DNA from: Streptomyces sp. NBC_01723
GTDB lineage: Bacteria; Actinomycetota; Actinomycetes; Streptomycetales; Streptomycetaceae
Assembly (NCBI RefSeq): GCF_036246005.1
Contig: NZ_CP109171.1
Span: 4,018,001-4,082,000 of the forward strand
Length of the DNA: 64,000 bases
Direction of reading: 5' to 3'
Shown: positions 49,236-57,074 of the stretch, piece after piece
How positions within the stretch are numbered: position 1 is the stretch's first letter
Layout of the letters: every line of letters starts with the position of its first letter
Program-made: the position numbers and the translations under genes
The notes under the pieces: model-generated
The model's database searches: none
Told to the model about the DNA's origin: nothing
What the model saw: only the letters and a program-made list of their open reading frames with translations

Positions 49236-50033
49236 TCACCGCCGCAGGTCCGCGCCCTGGGTCCGGTGCGGCGGGTGCCAGCCGAAGGACGCCAGGGCCC
49301 GCGCCCTGGCCTCCACCACCGTCATCCGGGCCTCCCGTTCGGCCGGGTCCGCGTGGGACGCCTGGCCGGTGACCTGGCCCTCCCACTTGCGGTAGAGCAG
49401 GCCCACCTCCTCGGTGAACCACCCCCGGCTCACGCAGTTCAGGGCCAGCAGCAGGCCGGTGTCCTCGGACGCCGGGAGGGCCATCCAGCCGCCGAGGGCG
49501 AGCAGCAGGTCGCGCCGGACGAGGAGCGTCGCCGGATGGACCTGGGCGCGGAATCCGTTGGCCCGCCAGAAGTCGAGCACCGCGCCGCGTTCGATCGGTC
49601 CGTGCGCGGGGTCGCCCGGGAAACCGGTGGTCGAGCCGTCGGGCAGGAGGTCCAGGGCCCGTGAGGTCGCCCAGCCGAGCCCGGGGTCGGCCTCCAGCGC
49701 GGTCAGGTCGCGGGCCAGGGTGCCCGGCGCGAGCCGGTCGTCGGCGTCCAGGACCTTCACGTACTCCCCGTCCGCGTGGGCCAGGGCCATGGTGCGGGCG
49801 ACACCGGGGCCCGCCTGCCGATCCCCGCGGCCCTGGCGGAAGACGACGCGCGGGTCGTCGGGCACGTGCGGGCGGACGTCGTGGGTCACGCCGTCCTCCT
49901 GGATCACCCAGCGCCAGTCCCAGCCGTCGGGCAACTCCTGGGCGGCCAACGACGCGTGGGCCTCCGGCAGGTAGCGCGCCGAAGGGCCGTGGACGGCCGT
50001 GACGATGACGATGCGCCGGCTCACGGGCGGCAC
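49236..50033 (-). CDS. GT2-family glycosyltransferase
   Basis: 265 aa. The GT-A fold is seen in the N-terminal IVIVTAVHGPSARYLPEAHASL, the nucleotide-sugar segment GVARTMALAHADGEYVKVLDADD near residues 77-99 (with DxD-like DADD), and GWMALPASEDTGLLLAL near 185. No membrane helix is present, so it is a soluble or peripheral enzyme. The GTG at 50033 follows AAAGGTGG. It is convergent with the FkbM-type gene, with 40 bases between the ends. Confidence 0.83.
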   Translation of the reverse strand: MPPVSRRIVIVTAVHGPSARYLPEAHASLAAQELPDGWDWRWVIQEDGVTHDVRPHVPDDPRVVFRQGRGDRQAGPGVARTMALAHADGEYVKVLDADDRLAPGTLARDLTALEADPGLGWATSRALDLLPDGSTTGFPGDPAHGPIERGAVLDFWRANGFRAQVHPATLLVRRDLLLALGGWMALPASEDTGLLLALNCVSRGWFTEEVGLLYRKWEGQVTGQASHADPAEREARMTVVEARARALASFGWHPPHRTQGADLRR

Positions 50034-50112
50034 TCACCACCTTTCCGCAGGAGTGCCGTACAGGCTATGACGCGCGAAGAGGCGCCGGTGGGCGGGGGCC
50101 GGGCGGAACGGC

Positions 50113-50214
50113 GAGCCCGCACACGAGGGGAGCCCACACACGAGGGGAGCCCGCACACGAGGGGAGCCCACACATGAGGGGAGCCCGCACATGAGGGGAG
50201 CCCGCACATGGCGG
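50113..50214. repeat. Six tandem copies of a 17-bp repeat
   Basis: Unit GAGCCCGCACACGAGGG, with R (A or G) at position 7 and C or T at position 12, repeated head-to-tail from 50113; the sixth copy is degenerate at its end. The period of 17 is not a multiple of three and no gene covers it. It lies upstream of the minus-strand GT2 gene. Confidence 0.93.
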
Positions 50215-50246
50215 CGGCCCGGCTGCTCTGTCGAGCGGCCGGGCCG
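50215..50246. terminator. Hairpin next to the tandem repeat
   Basis: CGGCCCGGC and GCCGGGCCG form a 9-bp stem around a 14-base loop, followed on the plus strand by TTTC. It lies downstream of the minus-strand secreted-protein gene and may end it. Confidence 0.55.
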
Positions 50247-50335
50247 TTTCTCGCGTGTGGTGCGGTACGCAGATCGCCGTTGTGTCGGGTCGGGCGGGGC
50301 GGGCGCGGTGTGAACCGGGCGCCGCCTCGGCCCGC

Positions 50336-50707
50336 TCAGCGTTGGAGCGGCGCGCTGTGCTGGGCCGGTGACCCCGCGGTGTCGTCGCAGGGGAGGCCGG
50401 TGGCGGTCTCGGTGGCCGTGGCGGTCGCGTCGCTGAGCGGACGGTGCCGGCAACTGGGGGCCGAGCCGTGCGCCTCGGCGCGGATGCGCTGCTTCATCGT
50501 GGGGGGCAGGGAGCCGGCCCGGGACCAGGACCAGGGGACCGCCGTCGCGGGTGCCGCCTCGGGGGAGGCGCTCTCGCTCTTGCTGTGCGTTCCGGCCTGC
50601 GGCGCGGCCGCGGCGGCGGTCGTCGTGATGAGTCCGAGCGCCGTGCAGAGCGCGAGGAAGGCGGTGACGATGGTGGTCCACAGCGTCATGACCTTGTTCC
50701 GGGCCAT
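50336..50707 (-). CDS. Small secreted hypothetical protein, 123 aa
   Basis: The ATG at 50707 has GAGGGG 7 bases upstream. The first 35 residues are a Sec-type signal peptide (MTLWTTIVTAFLALCTALGL within it, Ala-rich cleavage region TTTAAAAA). The mature part is about 88 residues, Ser/Ala/Thr-rich, with cysteines in SCRHRP and LPCDDT that could form one disulphide. I do not recognise the family. The gap to the next gene is a divergent promoter region of 339 bases. Confidence 0.65.
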   Translation of the reverse strand: MARNKVMTLWTTIVTAFLALCTALGLITTTAAAAAPQAGTHSKSESASPEAAPATAVPWSWSRAGSLPPTMKQRIRAEAHGSAPSCRHRPLSDATATATETATGLPCDDTAGSPAQHSAPLQR

Positions 50708-50995
50708 AACCCCTCACTTTCAGGTTGGGCGATTTGCGTACTTTCCTCATGATGTGTATGCGGATCGCGAAGTGGTGGACCTACGCCCGTGGCGCGTCGA
50801 TGTTCAGATGAACACAACCCGAATGGCCGCAAGAGGGTGGAAAAGCTGCCAATACGGGAGAGAGGCGGGCGAAAAGTCACCTCGCGTAGGGGTGTGATCA
50901 CCCTCCGATCAGAACGGGTTCGTCCGCTTCTGGAGGGCTTCGGCGCACGGCAGTTGACCGCCGACGCAGGTCACCGATCGGTATCGGCCGGTGTG

Positions 50996-51001
50996 TATAG
51001 T
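50996..51001 (+). promoter_or_regulatory. Likely -10 box for the DLW-39 gene
   Basis: TATAGT lies 46 bases before the GTG at 51047 within GTGTGTATAGTC. A convincing -35 hexamer is not seen at the usual spacing. The rest of the 50708-51046 gap shows no gene. Confidence 0.45.
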
Positions 51002-51046
51002 CGGGCGCCAGAGGTCCCCTACGTCAAGGAAAGACGAGGTCGCGCG

Positions 51047-51175
51047 GTGAAGAAGCTTCTCCTGGTCGCACTGGCCGCCATCGGCGGGCTCCTCGTGTAC
51101 CGCCAGATCCAGGCGGATCGCGCCGAGCAGGATCTGTGGACGGAGGCGACCGACTCCGTGCCCACGGGTTCCTGA
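51047..51175 (+). CDS. DLW-39 family small membrane protein, 42 aa
   Basis: VKKLLLVALAAIGGLLVYR forms one N-terminal membrane helix, then QADRAEQDLWTEATDSV carries the conserved Asp-Leu-Trp that names this actinobacterial microprotein family. GAGGT lies about 11 bases before the GTG start. A terminator follows 27 bases after the stop. The function is unknown; the family is usually found in this oriC-proximal tRNA neighbourhood. Confidence 0.85.
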   Translation: MKKLLLVALAAIGGLLVYRQIQADRAEQDLWTEATDSVPTGS

Positions 51176-51202
51176 GTACGACCGACATCCGGTCCCGAGC
51201 AG

Positions 51203-51227
51203 ACCCCGGCCGTCAAACGGTCGGGGT
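51203..51227 (+). terminator. Terminator of the DLW-39 gene
   Basis: ACCCCGGCCG and CGGTCGGGGT pair over 10 bases (one G-T) around TCAAA, followed by TTT. Confidence 0.88.
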
Positions 51228-51343
51228 TTTCTGTTGCCCGGATCTCCACGCGGGGGCGCGGGAGCGCCGGGGCACGCGGCAGGATGGGGCACGGTCGTTC
51301 GGGGCGGGCGGCGAGGGCCGGCGAGCGCGAGGGGTGGCGGGTC

Positions 51344-52798
51344 ATGGGACGGTGGTGTACGGCTTGGCGGCATGCCGGGTCCGGGGGCGCGAAGCCGCAG
51401 TCGGCCGCGCCCGCGTCCGCGCCGGCGCCCGGACGGCGGAGGGCGCCCCGTCGGCGTACGGCACCTGCACCGCGTACCGGGCCCGCGAGCCGTACAGCGG
51501 AAGCGAGCCGTGCGGCGTCCGTGCGGCGGCTGGCCGTCGTGACCGCCGTACTGGCCACCGCCGGCGCCACCGCCACGGCCCTCGCTCTGCCCGGCGGTGC
51601 CGCCTTCGCGGCCGGTGACGGGCCGGGGTACGCCTTCGCCGACGGCGCCCCGCGGATCGAGGGGGCGAACGCCGCCTCGGACGCCGCGGCGCTGACGGCC
51701 GGGGCCACGTACCGCAGCTCGCTTCCGCGCGACGGCATCCTCTATTACCGCCTCGCCCTCGACGCCGCGTCCGACGCCTACGTCTCCGTGACCGCCGTAC
51801 CCGGCTCCGCCGGTGAGGTCACCGCCGTCGACGGCATCCGCGTCTCCGTACAGGACGCCGAGGGCGGCTCCTGCTCCTCCGACAGCGCGACCTTCGGCGC
51901 GGCGCACAGCCCTCGCCCGGTCACCGCGTGGGGCATGCGGGAGATCGAGTCCGGCGGCAACCGGTGCCAGGAGCCCGGCACCTACTACGTCACCGTCGAG
52001 CGGGCCAGGCCCCAGGACTCCCCGCCCGAGGACTGGGACCTGGAACTCACCGTCGCCACCGAACCCCGCCCCGCCCGAACGGGTGCGACCCAGGCGCCGG
52101 AAGCCTGGGACTCCGCCTCGCCCGAGGCCGTACCCGGTGAACCGGAACCCCGCACGGGCGGCAACGGCTTCGCCCACGCCACGCCCCTCGGACCGGGCGC
52201 CTGGCGCGACGACATCCGGCCCGGACAGACCCTCTATTACAAGGTGCCGGTGGACTGGGGCCGCCAGATCCACGCGACCGCCGAACTCGACGGCGCCCGG
52301 GAGGCTTCCGGCTACGCCACCGGCGCCCTGCGCATGGCGCTGCACAACCCGGTGCGCGGCGAGGTCGACGACGCCGCCAAGGGCTACACCGGCCGCCCCG
52401 TCACCGTCGGGCTGGCCGCCCTGCCGCCGGTGGCCTATCCCAACCGGTACGCCACGAGCGGGCAGGTCGGCGCGGTGCGCTTCGCCGGTGACTACTACGT
52501 CGTCGTGCACCTGGCGGCGCAGGTGGCCGAGGACTTCGGCGAGGGGCCCTTCGGACTGACGCTCCGCGTCGGACTGAGGGGATCCGCGCGGAGCGGGCCC
52601 GGCTACGCGGGGCAGTCGCGGCCCGAGGGTCTCTTCGCCGTCTCGGCCCAGGACCGGGCCGCGGCGCCGGAGAGCGGCTCCCCGGACGACGACGGCCTCG
52701 CCATGAAGGCGGTCGCCGTGGGCGGCATCGGCACCGGCAGCCTGCTGCTGGCGGGCCTGACGGTGTGGACCGCGGCGGCCCGTCGCAGGGCGAGGTGA
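51344..52798 (+). CDS. Exported, membrane-anchored hypothetical protein, 484 aa
   Basis: The ATG at 51344 has GAGGGG about 12 bases upstream; the next 60 residues are a basic Ala/Pro/Arg-rich stretch before the true signal helix (VRRLAVVTAVLATAGATATA), so a later start is possible. The extracellular part has two similar beta-rich domains, each with YYRL/YYKV strands near residues 127 and 302 (RDGILYYRLAL; PGQTLYYKVPV), suggesting an internal duplication. One C-terminal transmembrane helix (about 455-475) ends in basic residues. It is convergent with the kinase gene 13 bases away. No function is recognised. Confidence 0.72.
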   Translation: MGRWCTAWRHAGSGGAKPQSAAPASAPAPGRRRAPRRRTAPAPRTGPASRTAEASRAASVRRLAVVTAVLATAGATATALALPGGAAFAAGDGPGYAFADGAPRIEGANAASDAAALTAGATYRSSLPRDGILYYRLALDAASDAYVSVTAVPGSAGEVTAVDGIRVSVQDAEGGSCSSDSATFGAAHSPRPVTAWGMREIESGGNRCQEPGTYYVTVERARPQDSPPEDWDLELTVATEPRPARTGATQAPEAWDSASPEAVPGEPEPRTGGNGFAHATPLGPGAWRDDIRPGQTLYYKVPVDWGRQIHATAELDGAREASGYATGALRMALHNPVRGEVDDAAKGYTGRPVTVGLAALPPVAYPNRYATSGQVGAVRFAGDYYVVVHLAAQVAEDFGEGPFGLTLRVGLRGSARSGPGYAGQSRPEGLFAVSAQDRAAAPESGSPDDDGLAMKAVAVGGIGTGSLLLAGLTVWTAAARRRAR

Positions 52799-52811
52799 GG
52801 CGCGGCCCGGT

Positions 52812-54266
52812 TCAGATCCGGGTCAGCGCCCAGAAACCCACCGCGTAGCAGGCCAGCGCGAGGAGCAGCACGGGCACCGCCACCGCCGCCGGGGGACCTG
52901 GACGGCGCCGCCGTCGCGTCGCCCGGTGCTGCGCCGGGGCCTGTGGATTGCGGGCGGTGTACGAGGCGGTGGGGGCGTCGTCGGGCGCCCGCCACGGGGG
53001 CGGCGTGAAAGACGGCGCGAGGGTCGGCGCGGGCGGCGGCGCGGCGTACGGCGGCGGGTACTCGGGCGGGTACTGGCCGGGGTGCGGGACGGGCGTCGGC
53101 GCTCCGTCCCTCGCGGCGGAGGTGATGGTCGGCTGCGGGGGAGGCAGGTGGAAGCTGCCGGTCTCCGACATGGCGGGCGACGACTTGGGGGGTGCCGACG
53201 GTGTGGAGGAGTCCGGCGGCGACGTGGGTCTCGAAGGCGTCCGCGTCGCCGGGGACGAGGGCGTGACCGGGGCGGACGGGCGGCGCGGGTCGGTCGGTGG
53301 GTCGGTCGGTGGGTCGGTCCGTGGGGCTCCCGGCGGGTCCGTCGACGGGTCTCCCGGCGGTGCGTCGTCCAGTCCGGACGCCCGCTTCAGCGGACCGTCG
53401 GCGGCGAACCCGGCGGGCAGCGGGCCGACTTGGTCGAAGATCTCGATCAGCTCGTCGTCGGGTCCCGGCTCCGGCAGCAGCTCCGCCGCCGCGGCCAGCG
53501 CCTTGCGCGCCCCCGTCGCCGTACGGAACCGGGCCGGTGGATCCGGCTGCACCAGCGTCGCGACGACCTGCCACAGCGGCTCGGGTATCCCCTGCGGCGC
53601 GGCCGGTGTCCCGTGCTCGGCGAAGTGCTGGACCAGCGCCTTGGCGTCCGGCTTGGCCCCCTCCAGCAGGTACAGGGCGACCAGGCCGACCGCGAACAGG
53701 TCCGCGGCGAAGTCCGGCTCCGCGCCCATCATCTGCTCCGGCGCGAGATAACCGGGCGTCCCCACCACGAGGTTGGTCTCGGTCAGCCGGGGCTCGCCCA
53801 GCCGCATCGCGATGCCGAAGTCGGACAGCCGGAGCCGGGGCCGGCCCGTGCCGGTGGCCTCGAGGAGCAGGTTGGCGGGCTTGATGTCCCGGTGGACCAC
53901 GTCCTCGGCGTGCACCGCCGCGAGGCCCGCGAGGAGCTGGTCGATCAGCGTGCACACGAAGGCGGGCGGCAGCGGACCGTAGTCCCCGATCAGGTGGACC
54001 AGGGAACCGCCGGTGACCAGATCCATGGTGAACAGGACCTGGTCGTCGTCGGCGGCCCAGCTCGCGGGCGCGAGTACATGGGGATGATCGATGCGCAGCG
54101 CCTGCTCGCGGACGAACCGCAGCAGCGAGTGCGCGTCCCGCTGCTGGAGCACCTTTGCGGCCACATACCGTCGGCGGCGGTGGTCCCAGGCACGCCAGAC
54201 GGCACCGACCCCGCCGCGGCCGATCGGGTCGACCAGCTCGTACCGTCCGGCGAAGACCTCACCCAT
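52812..54266 (-). CDS. Transmembrane Ser/Thr protein kinase
   Basis: 484 aa. The start at 54266 is chosen because GGAGGAG precedes it and MGEVFAGRYELVDPIGRGG begins the kinase fold. All key residues are present: glycine loop 15-21, Lys38 in VAAKVL, HRD at 125-127 in VVHRDIKPANLL, DFG at 149-151, and APE in YLAPEQ. After the kinase domain (to about 275) comes a long Pro/Ser/Thr/Asp linker with DPPTDPPTDP repeats and one C-terminal transmembrane helix (VAVPVLLLALACYAVGFWAL), with almost no outer domain. It probably senses through membrane or partner proteins. It follows the HTH gene with a hairpin between. Confidence 0.9.
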   Translation of the reverse strand: MGEVFAGRYELVDPIGRGGVGAVWRAWDHRRRRYVAAKVLQQRDAHSLLRFVREQALRIDHPHVLAPASWAADDDQVLFTMDLVTGGSLVHLIGDYGPLPPAFVCTLIDQLLAGLAAVHAEDVVHRDIKPANLLLEATGTGRPRLRLSDFGIAMRLGEPRLTETNLVVGTPGYLAPEQMMGAEPDFAADLFAVGLVALYLLEGAKPDAKALVQHFAEHGTPAAPQGIPEPLWQVVATLVQPDPPARFRTATGARKALAAAAELLPEPGPDDELIEIFDQVGPLPAGFAADGPLKRASGLDDAPPGDPSTDPPGAPRTDPPTDPPTDPRRPSAPVTPSSPATRTPSRPTSPPDSSTPSAPPKSSPAMSETGSFHLPPPQPTITSAARDGAPTPVPHPGQYPPEYPPPYAAPPPAPTLAPSFTPPPWRAPDDAPTASYTARNPQAPAQHRATRRRRRPGPPAAVAVPVLLLALACYAVGFWALTRI

Positions 54267-54297
54267 GGCTGTGTGTCGCTCCTCCCCTCGCGCCACT

Positions 54298-54340
54298 CCC
54301 GGGTCCGGCCGCGACCCCCCTGTGGCGGCCGGACCCCGGG
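54298..54340 (-). terminator. Hairpin between the HTH gene and the kinase gene
   Basis: CCCGGGTCCGGCCGC and GCGGCCGGACCCCGGG pair with one bulged base around a 12-base loop, directly after the HTH stop codon. It may terminate or attenuate readthrough into the kinase gene. Confidence 0.7.
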
Positions 54341-54341
54341 A

Positions 54342-54890
54342 TCAGTTCTGGTGGGACTGGTAGTGCGCGACCGCGTCCGAGGTGCGGCCCGCTCCGTACA
54401 CCCGCAGGAACTCCGCCAGCTCCGGGTGCGAGGAGGACAGGGCGTCCGCCGCGTCGATGATGTCCCCGGCGGCCGCCACCGAGCGCAGCAGAGACTGGAT
54501 CTCGCGGACCACCCGCTTGACCGTGGGCGCACCCGAACTGCTCGTCGTCTGCGTGGTGTTGTTGAGCACCGAACCCCCCTGCGACTTCTTGATCTCGTCC
54601 ATGCGCTCCGTCGCCTCGGCCGCGCTCACACTGCCGTCCGCGACCTGCCCCGCCAGGTCCTGCAGCAGCTGCACCCGCTGCACCACCGCGGGATTGCCGA
54701 TCTTCGCCCGCTGGCCGCTCATCAGCTGCGAGAGCATCGGTGCGGACAGTCCCAGTACCCCCGCGAGACGAGCCTGGTTGAGACCAAGATCGTCGATGAG
54801 CCTACGGAAGAGCGCCCCCAACGGCTCCCCGTACCAGTTCCGCTGCAGTTCCCGCGCTCTCGCGGTGGCTTCCTGCTGTGCGGCGTCCAT
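54342..54890 (-). CDS. Helix-turn-helix DNA-binding protein
   Basis: 182 aa. The ATG at 54890 has GGGGAG 8 bases upstream. The HTH segment is LGLNQARLAGVLGLSAPMLS (about residues 34-53, Cro/XRE-like). The C-terminal half (SHPELAEFLRVYGAGRTSDA) is helical and of unknown role. Such proteins next to a Ser/Thr kinase are seen at the same place in other streptomycetes. It may regulate its own gene; the gap to tRNA-Ala (54951-55069) contains nothing clear. Confidence 0.83.
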   Translation of the reverse strand: MDAAQQEATARARELQRNWYGEPLGALFRRLIDDLGLNQARLAGVLGLSAPMLSQLMSGQRAKIGNPAVVQRVQLLQDLAGQVADGSVSAAEATERMDEIKKSQGGSVLNNTTQTTSSSGAPTVKRVVREIQSLLRSVAAAGDIIDAADALSSSHPELAEFLRVYGAGRTSDAVAHYQSHQN

Positions 54891-55069
54891 TGCGTCTCCC
54901 CATCGCTTCCCCAAGAACCGCAGTTCGCTCCAGCGAACCACGCCGAGCATCTTACGGAGCGTGGTCGTTCCCCGGGAGCCCCAATCATTTGTGAGATCCG
55001 GGGCGCGACCCGGTACTCTTGTCCGCGGTGACCGTCGGCCCGCCCGAAGCGACCGACGCCGCCTCCCGA

Positions 55070-55142
55070 GGGGCCTTAGCTCAGTTGGTAGAGCGCTGTC
55101 TTTGCATGGCAGATGTCAGGGGTTCGACTCCCCTAGGCTCCA
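55070..55142 (+). tRNA. alaT: tRNA-Ala (TGC)
   Basis: A 73-nt cloverleaf with acceptor GGGGCCT/AGGCTCC, D arm GCTCAGTTGGTAGAGC, anticodon loop TTTGCAT and T arm with GGGTTCGACTCCC. No CCA is encoded; the next bases are CTTATG. Confidence 0.97.
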
Positions 55143-55149
55143 CTTATGC

Positions 55150-55189
55150 AAGCCCCTCCGAACTGCGGAAACGTGGTTCGGAGGGGCTT
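55150..55189. terminator. Terminator after tRNA-Ala
   Basis: AAGCCCCTCCGAAC and GTTCGGAGGGGCTT form a perfect 14-bp stem around a 12-base loop, followed by TTCG. It can also serve the convergent histidine kinase gene. Confidence 0.88.
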
Positions 55190-55232
55190 TTCGCGTGCCG
55201 CGGGCACTTGGCCGTCACGGTCGTCCGGCGGC

Positions 55233-56300
55233 TCAGGGCGCCGCCGGCAGTTCCACCGTGACGCCGAGGCCGCCCGTGGGACGGGGGGTCAGGGTGAGGG
55301 TGCCGTCGTGGGCCTGGGCGATGGTGCTGACGATGGCCAGGCCGAGGCCGACGCCCGCGTGATCGGTGTGGACGCGTTCGGTGCCGCGCTGGAACGGCTC
55401 GGTGAGCGTCGAGGCCAGCTCGGGGGTGACCCGGTCGCCGGTGTTCTCGACCGTGAGCACCACCGTCCTGCGGCGGACGGCGGTGGTGACGTGGACGGTG
55501 CCCCGTTCCGGCAGGTTGTGGACGATCGCGTTGTGCACCAGGTTCATGGTCAGCTGCAGCAGGAGCGACGGTGAGCCGGTCGTCGGCGTGAGGTCGCCGC
55601 GGGTCTCGAGGGTGACGCCTCGCCCTTCCGCGAGGGGGAGGAGCGTTTCGGTCGCCTCTTCCGCCAGGAGCGACAGGTCGACGCGCTCGCGCGCGAAGGA
55701 ACGCTGCTCGGCTCGGCTGAGCAGAAGCAGCGCCTCGGTCAGGTCGATCGCCCGGGTGTTGACGGCGTGCAGGCGGTCCACGAGTTCACCGGTGTCGCGG
55801 TCCGGGTCGGCGCGGGCCACGTCGAGCAGCGACTTCGAGATCGCGAGCGGGGTGCGCAGCTCGTGCGAGGCGTTGGCCGCGAATCTCCGCTGCTCGGCGA
55901 CGTGCGCTTCGAGCCGGCCGAGCATGGTGTCGAAGGCGTCGGCGAGTTCGCGGAACTCGTCCTGACGGCCCGGCAGCCGGACGCGGTGGGAGAGCGATCC
56001 GCCCGCCGCCGTGCGGGTGGCCTCCGTGATGCGGTTCAGCGGGGCGAGGATGCGGCCGGCCAGGAACCACCCTCCCGCGAGACCGAACACCAGCAGGAAC
56101 GCCATCGTGACCGCCGCCATCGGAGCGAAGTCCCGCGCGACCGAGAGCTGGTACTCCGGCTGGAAGACGAGCCCGACGTGCGACACCCGCGTCAGGAACA
56201 GCCACCCGGCCGCGAGCATCAGGGCGCCGGCCAGCATCAGGAAGCCGGTGTAGCTGAGGGTGAGCTTGAGCCGGACGCTCGGCCCGCCCTCCCTATCCAC
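55233..56300 (-). CDS. Two-component sensor histidine kinase
   Basis: 355 aa. Two membrane helices (about 16-36 and 62-82) frame a short outer loop of about 25 residues, so the sensing domain is small. A HAMP domain follows (RILAPLNRITEATRTAAGG). The phospho-acceptor is His146 in SHELRTPL, with the N box NLVHNAIVHN and the G boxes ENTGDRV and GVGLGLAIVS. The GTG start overlaps the regulator gene by 8 bases. The partner is the regulator encoded just upstream; the signal is unknown. Confidence 0.93.
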   Translation of the reverse strand: MDREGGPSVRLKLTLSYTGFLMLAGALMLAAGWLFLTRVSHVGLVFQPEYQLSVARDFAPMAAVTMAFLLVFGLAGGWFLAGRILAPLNRITEATRTAAGGSLSHRVRLPGRQDEFRELADAFDTMLGRLEAHVAEQRRFAANASHELRTPLAISKSLLDVARADPDRDTGELVDRLHAVNTRAIDLTEALLLLSRAEQRSFARERVDLSLLAEEATETLLPLAEGRGVTLETRGDLTPTTGSPSLLLQLTMNLVHNAIVHNLPERGTVHVTTAVRRRTVVLTVENTGDRVTPELASTLTEPFQRGTERVHTDHAGVGLGLAIVSTIAQAHDGTLTLTPRPTGGLGVTVELPAAP

Positions 56301-56988
56301 GGCCCGCTCCCTCGTCCGCCGCGTCCGGCCGTACGTCGATGCGGTAGCCGACGCCCGGCACGGTGGCGATGATCCAGGGCTGCCCGAGCCGCTTGCGCAG
56401 CGCCGACACGGTGATCCGTACGGCGTTGGTGAACGGGTCGGCGTGCTCGTCCCACGCGCGTTCCAGCAGCTCCTCGGCGCTGATCACCCCGCCCTCGGCG
56501 GCGACGAGTACGTCGAGCACCGCGAACTGCTTCCTGGTGAGCGCGACGAAACGGCCGTCCCGGTACACCTCCCTGCGGAACGGGTCGAGCCGCAGCCCCG
56601 CGATCTCCCGCACCGGGGGCCGGCTGTGCGCGCGCCTGCGGTCGAGGGCCCGGAGCCGGAGCACCAGCTCCCGCAGCTCGAAGGGCTTGGTGAGGTAGTC
56701 GTCGGCCCCCAGCTCGAACCCGGAGGCCTTGTCGTCGAGCCGGGCGGCCGCGGTGAGCATGAGGATCGGCATGCCGCTGCCGGAGTCGACGATGCGCCGG
56801 GCGACCTCGTCGCCGGAAGGGCCGGGGATGTCCCGGTCGAGGACGGCGATGTCGTACGTGTTCACACCGAGCAGCCTCAGAGCGGTGTCGCCGTCCCCCG
56901 CGATGTCGGCGGCGATCGCCGCCAGCCGCAGTGCGTCGCGGATGGCCTCCGCCATGTACGGCTCGTCCTCGACGATCAGCACTCGCAT
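56293..56988 (-). CDS. OmpR/PhoB-family response regulator
   Basis: 231 aa. Receiver domain with acidic pair EDE at 7-9, phospho-acceptor Asp51 in VLDRDIPG and Lys near 102 in YLTKPF. The C-terminal winged helix carries VALTRKQFAVLDVLVAAEGG and NAVRITVSALRKRLG. It is coupled to the histidine kinase gene by overlap and is divergent from the VanY-like gene, which is a likely target because the shared gap is only 86 bases. Confidence 0.93.
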   Translation of the reverse strand: MRVLIVEDEPYMAEAIRDALRLAAIAADIAGDGDTALRLLGVNTYDIAVLDRDIPGPSGDEVARRIVDSGSGMPILMLTAAARLDDKASGFELGADDYLTKPFELRELVLRLRALDRRRAHSRPPVREIAGLRLDPFRREVYRDGRFVALTRKQFAVLDVLVAAEGGVISAEELLERAWDEHADPFTNAVRITVSALRKRLGQPWIIATVPGVGYRIDVRPDAADEGAGRG

Positions 56989-57074
56989 GCTCCGATGCTA
57001 GGAGCCGGCGCATGTCGTCGGCGTATCGAAAACCGCGTACGCCGCGGCAACACCGCGTTCCCTTACCTGTGGGC

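Noticed and set aside
50113..50214. CRISPR array
   Set aside because: The 17-bp units are contiguous with no spacers, and no cas genes are present.
50909..52510. 533-codon antisense open frame over the DLW-39 and exported-protein genes
   Set aside because: Crosses a terminator and two plus-strand genes with good ribosome sites; no recognisable fold.
55070..55142. Integration site at tRNA-Ala
   Set aside because: No duplicated 3' end or integrase-like gene nearby.
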